Under the pieces are notes generated by a model, which saw only the letters and a program-made list of their open reading frames with translations, was not told the DNA's origin and searched no databases. Position numbers and translations under genes: made by a program. From the NCBI RefSeq assembly GCF_013343295.1, contig NZ_CP049074.1, positions 124,001 through 188,000 on the forward strand: 64,000 nt of DNA, in the 5' to 3' direction. This stretch comes from Metallosphaera tengchongensis (GTDB lineage Archaea > Thermoproteota > Thermoprotei_A > Sulfolobales > Sulfolobaceae). Positions 54,257 through 62,952 of this stretch are shown here, one piece after another (within the stretch, counting starts at the first letter, position 1; each line of letters opens with the position of its first letter).

Positions 54257-55471
54257 GTGAAGTCTTGCTTTATGAAATCATTGGTGCTCGTGGTCATTTC
54301 CATTCTCTTGGTAATGCTAGGGATCACTCTTTCGATTTATGCCTCACAGACTCAGAGAATGTCAGTGGTCTCCTACGGATTTGGAAGCGTAGCCTATCCG
54401 CCCAACTATCAAGATCAATACTGGGCTGTACTATCAAAAGGCAGCCCAACTGGTCAAATAGTTTTAAACGGAACTGACATCCTCAACGTTTCTAATATCT
54501 CGCCAGTTAAGCTCAACTCCTCCTACTTTTACGTCTACGTCGTCACAGGGTATGTGGAGAATCTCGCCCCATTATCCCTCTTGGGTATACTTTTAGTTTT
54601 CACTGGAACGGCTATGGGATTTAGGGGAACGGTGCTTTTAGTCCAGGAAAAGGAGATAGGGAATTTAGCTAAATCTGAAATCCATGGATCAGTTAGTAAC
54701 TACATCCTGAAGAGGGTGTTGTCGTTCCTCGTTTCTATTTTGATCGTATCCACCGTTACGGCTGGGCTTGAGATAGTTTCCGGTGAGGGGATATCTAAGG
54801 TCGCTTCTGAGCTACTCACCTTTAACTTCGGGTACAGCAGGCATTTTTCCATTAGCGTAGACTCCCTTCTGTTGACCTCTCTGCCATACACAAGCATGTT
54901 GTCCGGGATTTCCTTCGCTTTGTCAGTATATCTCGGTTCGTACCTCGCTATAAGGAGCGTTACACAGAAGGGGATCTTGAGTAAGATCATTTCAAAGTGG
55001 AAGTATGTAGGGAACGCCTTAGCCTCCTGGGTCATAGCCTTGACCCTGATATATGCGTTCCACCTTAGGGTAGAGAACGGAGAGAGCATAGTGTTCCCCA
55101 TCGTTTCCCTTTTCTTTCCCTTCGTAGGTACATTTGCCAACAGGCTCTTTCTGCCAACAGCTTTGCCTAACCCCATAAAAGCCAAGGGACTGTCGAGGTC
55201 TATCATTATCTACAGACACGTTTTAGGAAACGCATCGGTGGTTGCTCTATCCACTATTTCAACCGCCTTCATTGACATGCTCATCTCCGAGTTCCTGGTT
55301 GAATCCATCTTTTATTGGCCTGGGCTTGGTCTCCTTCTGAGGATAGGTGCCCTATATGGAGATTTCAAGTTAATTGAGGGAGTTCTCATTTTCTACTCTT
55401 CAATAGTGCTTCTGTCAGGACTGATAGGAGACATTTTTTACGGGTTCATTGACCCCAGGGTGAGACGATGA
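54257..55471 (+). CDS. Dipeptide/oligopeptide-type ABC permease (DppB-like)
   Basis: The 404-residue protein has an N-terminal signal-anchor helix (VVISILLVMLGITLSIYAS), an extracellular loop with N-glycosylation sequons (about 35-100), and then five or six membrane segments. The C-terminal block ALSTISTAFIDMLISEFLVE then FYWPGLGLLLRIGA resembles the DppB EAA region. GTG 54257 is the first start and agrees with an AT-rich box near 54225; ATG 54272 is an alternative. The stop overlaps the second permease (ATGA), and three genes form one operon. Confidence 0.75.
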   Translation: MKSCFMKSLVLVVISILLVMLGITLSIYASQTQRMSVVSYGFGSVAYPPNYQDQYWAVLSKGSPTGQIVLNGTDILNVSNISPVKLNSSYFYVYVVTGYVENLAPLSLLGILLVFTGTAMGFRGTVLLVQEKEIGNLAKSEIHGSVSNYILKRVLSFLVSILIVSTVTAGLEIVSGEGISKVASELLTFNFGYSRHFSISVDSLLLTSLPYTSMLSGISFALSVYLGSYLAIRSVTQKGILSKIISKWKYVGNALASWVIALTLIYAFHLRVENGESIVFPIVSLFFPFVGTFANRLFLPTALPNPIKAKGLSRSIIIYRHVLGNASVVALSTISTAFIDMLISEFLVESIFYWPGLGLLLRIGALYGDFKLIEGVLIFYSSIVLLSGLIGDIFYGFIDPRVRR

Positions 55472-56217
55472 GGAAAACTGTTCTAGCTCTTAGCGTTTAC
55501 CTAGCGTGGGCTTTGATTTTCTCCCTATACCACCTCCCTTCAGGCAAGCCCCTCCTTCCGCCGTCAATTTCTCATCCCTTAGGAACGTATGTAAATGGTT
55601 TAGACATGATAAACGTTAACGCCAGGGCAGTTGTAGATACTTTATTATTCGGCCTTTTGGTGTCGTCTGTGGAAGTGGCAATAGGGATCACGTATGGAGC
55701 GCTTGCAGGTAACCTATGTGGTACTGTCAGATCCGTAATGATGAGGGTAGCTGATGGTGTAAACTCCCTCCCTAGAGTACCTCTTCTCATGGCTATCATA
55801 CTCCTCTTCGCCACACCTGAGATAACTTTCGTTAAGGCCAACTTTTTCCTGACGGCGATTGTGGTAGCTCTCACGGGCTGGCCTGTAATCTCGAGGCAGG
55901 CATCAGAAATCCTTTGCAAGCAAAATCCAATATCAGGGGTGGATGTAATTCCGCTTATGGATAAACTGAAAAGCAGCTACGGTTACGTACTACCCATAAT
56001 TAAAAGGTACTCCATTATTTCTGTCATAGACGGTGTAGCCGTTTACACTGCCCTTGGAGTCATAGCTGGGGTTGGTGACCCGAACTACCCAACGCTGACT
56101 ACTCTATTAAATAGTTCAAGACTGTTCGCCTACTGGTGGCTCTTCCTACCCCCAGCAGCTTTCAGAGCGCTTTTCCTAGTTCTTCTATTCTTGGTATCTG
56201 ATTATGTGGTGAAATGA
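55468..56217 (+). CDS. Dipeptide/oligopeptide-type ABC permease (DppC-like)
   Basis: The 249-residue protein has about six membrane segments. LLFGLLVSSVEVAIGITYGALAG, then RVADGVNSLPRVPLLMAIILL, matches DppC-type permeases, and ILCKQNPISGVDVIPLMD occupies the EAA-loop position. Compared with usual DppC (about 280-300 residues) it has a short N-terminus. Its ATG overlaps the upstream stop by four bases, and the next gene starts one base after its own stop. Confidence 0.75.
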   Translation: MRKTVLALSVYLAWALIFSLYHLPSGKPLLPPSISHPLGTYVNGLDMINVNARAVVDTLLFGLLVSSVEVAIGITYGALAGNLCGTVRSVMMRVADGVNSLPRVPLLMAIILLFATPEITFVKANFFLTAIVVALTGWPVISRQASEILCKQNPISGVDVIPLMDKLKSSYGYVLPIIKRYSIISVIDGVAVYTALGVIAGVGDPNYPTLTTLLNSSRLFAYWWLFLPPAAFRALFLVLLFLVSDYVVK

Positions 56218-56218
56218 G

Positions 56219-57061
56219 TTGTTAAAGTACGATTGTTTGACGGTAGGGACTGAATTACATTGCCTCACTGCTGAGATCGATAAGACGTCAGTAGGGATCC
56301 TGGGGGAAAGGGATAGCGGGAAGGAGCTTCTCATTCCTGCTACTCTGGGTTTGATAGATGGAGTAAGCGGTTCGATATACTTAGATAACATCGACTTGGT
56401 TAAGTCTAGAGACTTGCTAGATAGGATCAGGTGGAGGAGAATTTCCGCGGTATTTTACGATCCCTTCACCATGTTCAACCCACTCTACGATGTCGCTTCA
56501 CATTTCTCTGAAATCGTAGTCTCACATAACTTAGGTAATGAGGAGTTTGGAATAGAGGTTGGATTGGAATACGTTAAACTTCTCGGTTTAGATGGCACGA
56601 TAATGAGTAAACTCCCCCATCAACTATCTCCTCTCCATGCCAAGAAAGTTGCCATAGCCCTCGCCACCTTTCTGGAGCCAGACTACATCCTTATAGACGA
56701 CATAGAATTTGGTTTGAGTGATATTGGAAGAGCGTCCTTGATTAACTCCCTTATAGACCTGATGGGGACTGTGAGGAGCACATTCGTGTTCTTGGATAAC
56801 AACCCTGCAATCCTATCGAGACTCACGGATTACGTTATTGTCCTTTTCAAGGGAAGGACCGTGGAAGAGGGATACAGAATCTTGGAAAACCCGCTGCACC
56901 CTTACCTCATTGATCTGATAAGAGGAGAAATTAAGGACACCAATGTTTTGGGTGAGGGGTGCCCTTACTCATCCCAGTGTCGTTTTTCAACTAGTAAATG
57001 CAAAACTGAAGTTCCGTGGGTTTCGTTGGATGGGCGTAAGGTGAGGTGCCTAGGGGTCTGA
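56219..57061 (+). CDS. Degenerate ABC ATPase-like protein (DppD-type) with four-cysteine C-terminus
   Basis: The 280-residue protein aligns along its length with DppD/OppD ATPases, but the catalytic motifs are altered. Walker A is GERDSGKE (for GESGSGKS), the signature LSGGQ is LSPLH (HQLSPLHAKKVAIAL), Walker B ends LIDDIEFGLSD (for DEPTSALD) and the H-loop His is missing (FLDNNPA). The C-terminal oligopeptide-transporter domain is well kept, with four cysteines spaced CX5CX6CX15C (GCPYSSQC...C...VRC). It starts at TTG 56219, one base after the permease stop. It may bind nucleotide poorly or not at all, and regulate or scaffold the transporter. Confidence 0.75.
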   Translation: MLKYDCLTVGTELHCLTAEIDKTSVGILGERDSGKELLIPATLGLIDGVSGSIYLDNIDLVKSRDLLDRIRWRRISAVFYDPFTMFNPLYDVASHFSEIVVSHNLGNEEFGIEVGLEYVKLLGLDGTIMSKLPHQLSPLHAKKVAIALATFLEPDYILIDDIEFGLSDIGRASLINSLIDLMGTVRSTFVFLDNNPAILSRLTDYVIVLFKGRTVEEGYRILENPLHPYLIDLIRGEIKDTNVLGEGCPYSSQCRFSTSKCKTEVPWVSLDGRKVRCLGV

Positions 57062-57084
57062 CCAGAAGGAAAGGCAAGATAAAG

Positions 57085-57230
57085 ACTGCAGGGGTTTGGG
57101 TTTCATCTTTCATACTGTCTAATATCAATCCTTAACCCATGGGCTTCACTGGAGTCAAGGAAACTACTTCCACTCACCTTCCACCTGTTTAGCGAGATAA
57201 CATACTATTAAGATATATGTGCCACATGGT
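57085..57230 (-). repeat. Decayed mobile-element 3' end, family PDVGLYPER, copy C
   Basis: On the minus strand this short copy keeps only the end of the family: a degenerate ATGTGG...TATATCTTAATAG segment, then AGTGAAGCCCATGGGTTAAGG, GATATTAGACAGTATGAAA and ACCCAAACCCCTG. It lies between two convergent genes. Together with copy B, in the same orientation, it brackets the two permease genes and the ATPase-like gene. Confidence 0.5.
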
Positions 57231-57251
57231 TTACGAGAACTCGTTAGATCT

Positions 57252-58049
57252 TCATTGGTGCCAATATTTCCAGCACTTTACCTTTGACGCACCTAAATCC
57301 CACATTGGTGGCTTTTCTAGCCTGCACTTTCTTTGCAGGACCTTATCGACCTTGAGGAACTGACAGTAGTCGTGAAAGACACATCCGCTTGGGCTTCCTC
57401 TGCCAACTTCCACTACGTTTAACTTCTCACCTTTTCTTCCTATTTTAGTTGATGAGTTGTTAAGAGCCATTGTGTAGGGATGCAACAGACCTCCGCCCTC
57501 TTCTACAATTTCTCCGTCATACATAACATAAATTTGATCACACGGGAACAGTAAATCGGTAGTGCTTATCATTAACAATGCGTCCATCCTTTTGCTCCTC
57601 AAGATTTTGAAAAGATATTTTAGCGCCCTAAATTTTCCCTGTTCTTCAATTAACTGAAAGAAGTCCTCTATTACCGCGAACTTTACATTTTCCTTAAGCA
57701 ACGGGGACATGTAAACCTTTGACAAATTAACGTCACTAATATTGTTCAGATTGTCGTCTGGGATATCAAGAAGAAACATGACCTCCTCAGCCCTCTTACT
57801 AGACCTAAACCATCCTGCAAGAAGGTCCTTGGAGTTCATGTTTCCCCTTCTCATCTCCCTGGGAACTACGTAAGTCGCCTTGGCTCCCTCAGATTTGCTT
57901 AAGTAAGCCCCAGTGTAGGGATCTAGATATTGGATTTCTCCAATACCTTTCCTTAGTTTTAAGGATAGGTTACTCTTGTCCTCTCCCCATTCCCCCAAAA
58001 TACAGGTGACGTTTTTTACTTCAATTGATGGGTCTTTAAGGGAAATCAT
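57252..58049 (-). CDS. Degenerate ABC ATPase-like protein (DppF-type) with four-cysteine C-terminus
   Basis: The 265-residue protein keeps the frame of a DppF/OppF ATPase but has lost its motifs. The Walker A position reads GEWGEDKSN, there is no LSGGQ (NLSKVYMSPLLKENVKFAVIEDFF), Walker B is VIEDFF (Asp-Glu order changed), and no H-loop His is present. What remains normal is the end: DGEIVEEGG, HPYTMAL, and SGCVFHDYC...C...VKCW with spacing CX5CX12CX16C. It is convergent with the DppD-like gene, so it is transcribed separately. The promoter TTTTTATATTT lies near 58087. It probably partners the DppD-like protein. Confidence 0.7.
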   Translation of the reverse strand: MISLKDPSIEVKNVTCILGEWGEDKSNLSLKLRKGIGEIQYLDPYTGAYLSKSEGAKATYVVPREMRRGNMNSKDLLAGWFRSSKRAEEVMFLLDIPDDNLNNISDVNLSKVYMSPLLKENVKFAVIEDFFQLIEEQGKFRALKYLFKILRSKRMDALLMISTTDLLFPCDQIYVMYDGEIVEEGGGLLHPYTMALNNSSTKIGRKGEKLNVVEVGRGSPSGCVFHDYCQFLKVDKVLQRKCRLEKPPMWDLGASKVKCWKYWHQ

Positions 58050-58159
58050 AGTGTAGCTCTTAACTGAACTTCAGTTGTGAGAAATATAAAAACGAGCCGA
58101 ACTAGCTACAGAGGTTCGCACTACTGTTGCTAACATGTATATACCTAGGTCGATAGATG

Positions 58160-58524
58160 CTACCTTGTTACCTATGGGCGAGTCTATTTGTGTTTTGCCC
58201 CCCACCGTGAATTATGAGGGAGTCCTTGATGGGCTTACCAGACCTCTTTGTTATAACTCTACCCACGTCCATGGGTGTGTGGGCTTAGAACTTGTTATCT
58301 ATGCGTATCTCTAGCCTACCTTGAGTACCAGACCGCCTTTACCTTCCTGAGGAGGGTGTCTCCATCTTCCAGTCCTTCAGAATTAGCACGTGTTTCTCTT
58401 CGTCAACCTCGTAGCGGTCTTGCCTAACTACGAGGATTAGCTTCCTCTTCCCGTCCTCTGTCCAGTGACCCGGTGGCGGTACGTAGTTGACGAAGGGCGG
58501 TAGACTATCTTCATTCTTCAGCAA
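58160..58524 (-). pseudogene. tnpB: TnpB central fragment (IS200/IS605)
   Basis: The minus strand encodes [14 protein letters not shown], then RKLILVVRQDRYEVDEEKHV and LKDWKMETPSSGR, followed after a stop by TQGRLEIRIDNK and THTPMDVGRVITKRSG-like sequence (first residue uncertain). These are the central beta-domain segments of Sulfolobales TnpB. The start and the nuclease part are missing, and it directly abuts the plus-strand fragment at 58526. Confidence 0.7.
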
Positions 58525-58525
58525 T

Positions 58526-58703
58526 GAAGTATCCCACAGATATTTTCGTCGTGTTGATTGTGGTTATGAGAATGACCGCGATGTCATCGCAATAATCAAC
58601 CTTTATGGGAGGATCCTTGAGCCTCTCGGCTGCCCCTCAAATGAGAGATGTAAACCCGAATCGATGAGGGACTCTCACCTTTTAGGGCTTGGAGGAAGTC
58701 AGC
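58526..58703 (+). pseudogene. tnpB: TnpB C-terminal zinc-finger fragment with its right end (IS200/IS605)
   Basis: The plus strand encodes [20 protein letters not shown] then IINLYGR, the end of the TnpB zinc finger and the last RuvC Asp region (the first Cys of CPSC has become Arg-Val-Asp). After further decayed sequence it reaches the right-end motif at 58671-58703 (ACTCTCACCTTTTAGGGCTT, then GGAGGAAGTCAGC), here on the plus strand. It and the minus-strand fragment beside it meet head to head, implying an inversion plus deletion. Confidence 0.7.
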
Positions 58704-58861
58704 ACAAGTAAGCAGACTCTACATTCTCGACCTAGACCTCATTACCGTCGTTTCCTTGTGGGGTGGAACCATCTTGGACTACCTCAAGAGGGACTTGCGC
58801 GAGGCACTAAATCACCCTTATATAGTTTGAGCTTAACTTCAATACGATCGTGTGATTTTCC

Positions 58862-59548
58862 ATGAAGAAACCAATAATTCTAGTCAACTATAAGACCTAT
58901 GAGACATCTTATGGGAAAAGGGGATTGGAACTAGCCAAGACGTTAGAGAGAGTATCCATCGATACGTCCACAGAGATAATTATAGCAGTACCAGCTACCA
59001 TGATCACTAGAATAAGCCAGGAGGTCTCCATTCCAGTATACGCTCAACACGTAGACGGTCTTCCAGAAGGTGCACACACTGGGGCAGTTCTCCCCGAGCA
59101 CATAAAGGATGCAGGTGCCAGAGGTAGCCTCCTAAATCACAGCGAGAGAAGAGTGAGGTTAGACGAAATGGACGACGCGCTCAAGAGAATGAAAAAGTTA
59201 GGACTGGAGTCGGTGGTTTGTGTAGATAGATACGAACTTGTAGTCCCTATGGGACTTCTCTACCCCACAGCAATCCTGATAGAGCCTCCAGAACTCATTG
59301 GGAGCGGAGTCTCAGTGTCAAAGGCTAAACCAGAAGTTATTACCAACGCTGTTAAGGAAATTAGAAAAGTAGAGGGAGTTTACCTGATAGCCGGGGCAGG
59401 AATAAGTTCAGGGGAGGACGTTTTCATTTCCATTAAGTTGGGTTCAGATGGCATAGGTGTAGCCAGTGCTGTCATGAAGGCTAAGGACCCTAAGAAAGTT
59501 GTGGAGAGCTTCGTGTTGGAGGCTTTGAAAGCTATAGATCAGAAGTAA
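58862..59548 (+). CDS. tpiA: Triosephosphate isomerase
   Basis: The 228-residue protein has the short archaeal form of TIM: NYKTYE at residues 8-13 (Asn and Lys of the active site), LLNHSERR near 92 (catalytic His), and [10 protein letters not shown] near 141 (catalytic Glu and flexible loop). [11 protein letters not shown] and [16 protein letters not shown] form the phosphate site. It interconverts DHAP and glyceraldehyde-3-phosphate, serving gluconeogenesis together with the PEPCK encoded at 47090. The TATA box CTTATATAG (58818-58826) predicts a leader of about 14 bases. Confidence 0.95.
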   Translation: MKKPIILVNYKTYETSYGKRGLELAKTLERVSIDTSTEIIIAVPATMITRISQEVSIPVYAQHVDGLPEGAHTGAVLPEHIKDAGARGSLLNHSERRVRLDEMDDALKRMKKLGLESVVCVDRYELVVPMGLLYPTAILIEPPELIGSGVSVSKAKPEVITNAVKEIRKVEGVYLIAGAGISSGEDVFISIKLGSDGIGVASAVMKAKDPKKVVESFVLEALKAIDQK

Positions 59549-59550
59549 AC

Positions 59551-59889
59551 TCACTGTTTCATTTCCTCTTCCAGGAGCTGAGAGTACTTCTCTAAAACTC
59601 TCTTTACTTCCTCCTGAGCTTGCTCATAAAGCCTTACTATTCTTAAAACCTTGGGGTCAATCTCCGTACCCCCCGCGTTCTTACCTCCCTTCCTCATGGC
59701 TATTCCTCCTATCTCTCCGTTTATTCGCCTTATGTACTGCCAGGCGAACTTGTAGGATACGTTCATTTCCTCTGACGCCTTGGCAATGGAACCGGAGTCA
59801 AGAATGGCTTTCACTAGGGTTACTCCCCCCTTCCCCATAACTGGCTTTCCATCCTTATCCTCAATCCATATCTTGAAATTAAACTTCAT
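59551..59889 (-). CDS. ModE-like winged-helix regulator (N-terminal domain only)
   Basis: The 112-residue protein matches the DNA-binding domain of Mod[21 protein letters not shown], then [25 protein letters not shown] and a [10 protein letters not shown] wing. Full ModE has two extra molybdate-binding domains, which are absent. In archaea such single-domain proteins may sense molybdate or tungstate differently or act as general repressors. It overlaps the purK stop by four bases, so it is the last gene of the purE-purK unit. Confidence 0.8.
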   Translation of the reverse strand: MKFNFKIWIEDKDGKPVMGKGGVTLVKAILDSGSIAKASEEMNVSYKFAWQYIRRINGEIGGIAMRKGGKNAGGTEIDPKVLRIVRLYEQAQEEVKRVLEKYSQLLEEEMKQ

Positions 59890-60965
59890 AGATCCAAACC
59901 ATTAGGATATAATATCTTCATGACTTTTTCAATTTTTGCCTTGACATCCAGTAGGTTCTCACCTATTACGTTTATATGTCCCATTTTCCTCCTCTTAGTC
60001 GCACTATTCTTTCCGTACCAATATAGGGTTCCGTACTGCAGAACGCTTAACGGAGGTTCTTGAATTCCCAGTACGTTAACAGTTCCTGAGAACGACATAA
60101 CCTCAGTCGAACCCAGCTCTAGCCCTGAAAGAGCCCTCACATGTTGTTCAAACTGTGAGACCTCCGCTCCGTCTAGGGTGTAGTGTCCAGTGTTGTGGAC
60201 CCTCGGGGCGAACTCATTTATCATCACCTTACCTTCCTTCACAAAAAATTCTATACCAATAACACCAGTGTAGTTCAACCTACTAGTCAATTCCTTTGCT
60301 ATGTCCCTCATTTGCTGGTTCTCATAGGGACCATAGTTGTACACTAGAATGCCCTTCTCGTTGTAGTTAAAAGTACCTGGGTAGGACTTGAACTCACCCC
60401 CTCTCCTCACCGCGATAATGGAAGCCTCATAATCAAAGTCCACAAATTCCTCCACGACGAAGTAACCCCCTTCCTTCTCTAAAAACCTGAAGTCCTCTAC
60501 GTTACCCTTAACGAAGTACTGTCCCTTACCGTCATACCCTCCTTCGGATTTTTTGATTACCCCAACTCCGCCAAATTCATCGCGAAGAACCCTAAGGGCC
60601 TCATCTCCATTCTCCACAGTAATAAACCTAGGGACTGGGAAACCCTCCTTCCTAAGGTACTCTTTCTCCAGATGTCTAGCCCTCTTCAGGTTAACTGAGT
60701 TTAAGCCTGGTAAAAGCTTTCCTAAATCATGGGCAAGTGTAAGGGGGCCTTCATCTACGTGCTCAAACTCAAACGTGACCACGTCGCACTCTTCGATAAT
60801 TTTCTTGTAATCTTCCTTGAAACATCTAGCTACTCTGCATGCGGGCTCCTCTCGGTCAGCGTAAACGTAAAAGTTTATTGGGAACTTAGAGCCCTCCAGA
60901 ACCATCATCCAGCCCAGTTGCCCCCCACCCAGTATGCAGAAGTTAAAGTGTGGTCGATAGGACAT
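59886..60965 (-). CDS. purK: N5-carboxyaminoimidazole ribonucleotide synthase
   Basis: The 359-residue ATP-grasp protein has GGGQLGWMM near the start, [18 protein letters not shown] near 135, [14 protein letters not shown] near 180, and [20 protein letters not shown] near 260, all typical of PurK. It carboxylates AIR with ATP and bicarbonate in purine synthesis, and the product goes to PurE, encoded immediately upstream. Its ATG lies inside the purE coding end (23-base overlap). Confidence 0.95.
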   Translation of the reverse strand: MSYRPHFNFCILGGGQLGWMMVLEGSKFPINFYVYADREEPACRVARCFKEDYKKIIEECDVVTFEFEHVDEGPLTLAHDLGKLLPGLNSVNLKRARHLEKEYLRKEGFPVPRFITVENGDEALRVLRDEFGGVGVIKKSEGGYDGKGQYFVKGNVEDFRFLEKEGGYFVVEEFVDFDYEASIIAVRRGGEFKSYPGTFNYNEKGILVYNYGPYENQQMRDIAKELTSRLNYTGVIGIEFFVKEGKVMINEFAPRVHNTGHYTLDGAEVSQFEQHVRALSGLELGSTEVMSFSGTVNVLGIQEPPLSVLQYGTLYWYGKNSATKRRKMGHINVIGENLLDVKAKIEKVMKILYPNGLDL

Positions 60966-61413
60966 CCCTCCTCATCCCCTCCATGAACTGTTGAATCTTG
61001 TTCACAAGTTCAGGGTGCTTTAAGGATAATATTCTGACTGCTAGGAGAGCAGCATTCTTAGCCCCACCAATGGCCACAGTAGCTACTGGAACCCCATAGG
61101 GCATCTGAACTATGGAAAGAAGAGAATCTAGACCGTTGAGGTTTCTTGTGGGGATTGGAACTCCGATAACAGGTAAGTGAGTGAGAGATGCTACCATGCC
61201 CGGAAGGTGTGCAGCGCCTCCCGCTCCTGCAATTATGACCTCTATCCCCTTGCTGTGCGCCTCCTTCGCGTATTCCATCATGAACTCCGGAGTTCTGTGG
61301 GCTGACACAACCCTCGCTTCATAAGATACGTTGAAGTTGCTCAACACTTCTGCTGCCTCCTTCATAACCTCCCAGTCGTTCTTACTTCCCATTATGACTC
61401 CGACCAATGGCAT
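60943..61413 (-). CDS. purE: N5-carboxyaminoimidazole ribonucleotide mutase
   Basis: The 156-residue protein contains the class I PurE landmarks: [40 protein letters not shown] and [20 protein letters not shown]. It moves the carboxylate of N5-CAIR to C4. I use ATG 61413, since PurE normally starts one or two residues before [10 protein letters not shown]; the open frame extends 22 codons further to 61479 but that part is unlike PurE. It is the first gene of purE-purK-modE-like. Confidence 0.93.
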   Translation of the reverse strand: MPLVGVIMGSKNDWEVMKEAAEVLSNFNVSYEARVVSAHRTPEFMMEYAKEAHSKGIEVIIAGAGGAAHLPGMVASLTHLPVIGVPIPTRNLNGLDSLLSIVQMPYGVPVATVAIGGAKNAALLAVRILSLKHPELVNKIQQFMEGMRRDVLSTTL

Positions 61414-61680
61414 GTTTACCAATTGATATTCTAAATTCCTCTCTTTAATTGATTCTGTCTTCACGTTTCTTCGGTACAAATCTCACATTCAGCCGGAAAC
61501 CTTCAAAATATTGGCTAGTCTAAGCTCAAATACCAATCCCCAGAGGCCAACGTTTTCTCTACCATTTATAACTCATTGATACGGACTCTAAATTCTAAAA
61601 GTCTAACATTTATTATAACATTTGTAGTAAAAAGATACACTTTGCTCAATTTATTACCTAGAACATGTTAGAGATAGGTA

Positions 61681-62952
61681 ATGAGCGACAGAACGAAGAT
61701 TTCGCCCACTGAGGTCTTCTTCCTTTCCTTCGGAGGTCAGTCACCTTTTATCTCACTTATTGCATTCGGGACAGAGATGATCCTATATGTTGGGACTGAC
61801 TCGGGCTTCGCCATGATGGTTACGACCTTGCTGGTTATGGCCAACGCGTCGGTGATTTACTCGCTGTCTAAAAGGTTTACGAAGGGGGGTGGATATTACA
61901 CTTACGCTCTACATGCACTGACTAGTGATTTAGGAATTACGACTGGATGGATGTACATCCTTTACTCACTGAGCTACGGAGGTACTCTGATGCTGGGAGG
62001 AGTTTACGTGTTAGAACAGCTTACCGGAATTGATCCCCTTTTACTATCCCTCCTAGTCACAATCATAGCCTCGGCTATAGTAATAGGTGGAGTTAAGCTG
62101 TCTGCAAGGTATGCAGTTGCAGTTGGTATACTAGAAATTATTGCCATCCTAGGTTTATCTTTCTATTTCCTTTTTCTTTCAGGATTTAAATTCTATAACC
62201 CTATCCCCTCAAAATTACCGGAAAATCTTCCGGAGGCGATCTTGTTCGGTATAGGAATTCCATCCGGTTACTCCAGCGTCGTTAGTTTCCCTGAAGAGAT
62301 ACAGAACGCTGCGAAAACCGTAAGCAGGACTTCCATCCTAGTACCCCTTCTAGGGGGAGGGCTAGCGTCACTCTTCTTTTACTCCTTAGCTGCAATGAAT
62401 TTTCAAGGAAACATGGTATCCCTATTGCTCTCTCTCTTTGGGACGGTCGGTGGCATATTTATAGCTGCCATTGCCATGAGCGACGCAGTACTGGGAGGAA
62501 TAGCGTATCTTTTGGCTGGGTCAAGAACGCTGTTCAATATGGCTAAAAATCAACATTTCACGAGCCTCTTCTCAATTGAATATAAGGGACAGCCCAAGGT
62601 AGCGGAGGTAATAGTTTCGATATTCGTTGTCTTGACTTCATTTTTCCTAGTACGTTATTTTGGGATTTTTACTTCCCTAGGTCTAATAGCAGGAATTGCA
62701 GGCCTGAGTAACCTCTACATACACATGGCTGCCTCTGTGTCCCTTGCGAGGATGGGTAGAAGGAAACCCAGGAAGCACGTCCACGAAATAGTTTTCTCCG
62801 TTTTCTCACTAGTTCTATCCTCTTGGATACTCTTCGTATCCTTTGGCCAGTTGGAAAAATACGTAGTGTACTTCTTCTTAGGATGGATCATACTAGGATT
62901 TCTCCTCGCCGAGAGCTTAGAAATGCTTAGGGAAGAGGAAAGTGGAAAATGA
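61681..62952 (+). CDS. APC-superfamily amino acid permease, paralogue of the one at 25124
   Basis: The 423-residue protein has 12 membrane segments and the same FFLSFGGQSPFISL start, FTKGGGYYTYALHAL loop and C-terminal VVYFFLGWIILGFLLAE as the permease at 25124, so the two arose by duplication. It lacks the long charged tail of that paralogue. The substrate is unknown. The stop overlaps the DUF429 gene by four bases (ATGA). Confidence 0.85.
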   Translation: MSDRTKISPTEVFFLSFGGQSPFISLIAFGTEMILYVGTDSGFAMMVTTLLVMANASVIYSLSKRFTKGGGYYTYALHALTSDLGITTGWMYILYSLSYGGTLMLGGVYVLEQLTGIDPLLLSLLVTIIASAIVIGGVKLSARYAVAVGILEIIAILGLSFYFLFLSGFKFYNPIPSKLPENLPEAILFGIGIPSGYSSVVSFPEEIQNAAKTVSRTSILVPLLGGGLASLFFYSLAAMNFQGNMVSLLLSLFGTVGGIFIAAIAMSDAVLGGIAYLLAGSRTLFNMAKNQHFTSLFSIEYKGQPKVAEVIVSIFVVLTSFFLVRYFGIFTSLGLIAGIAGLSNLYIHMAASVSLARMGRRKPRKHVHEIVFSVFSLVLSSWILFVSFGQLEKYVVYFFLGWIILGFLLAESLEMLREEESGK

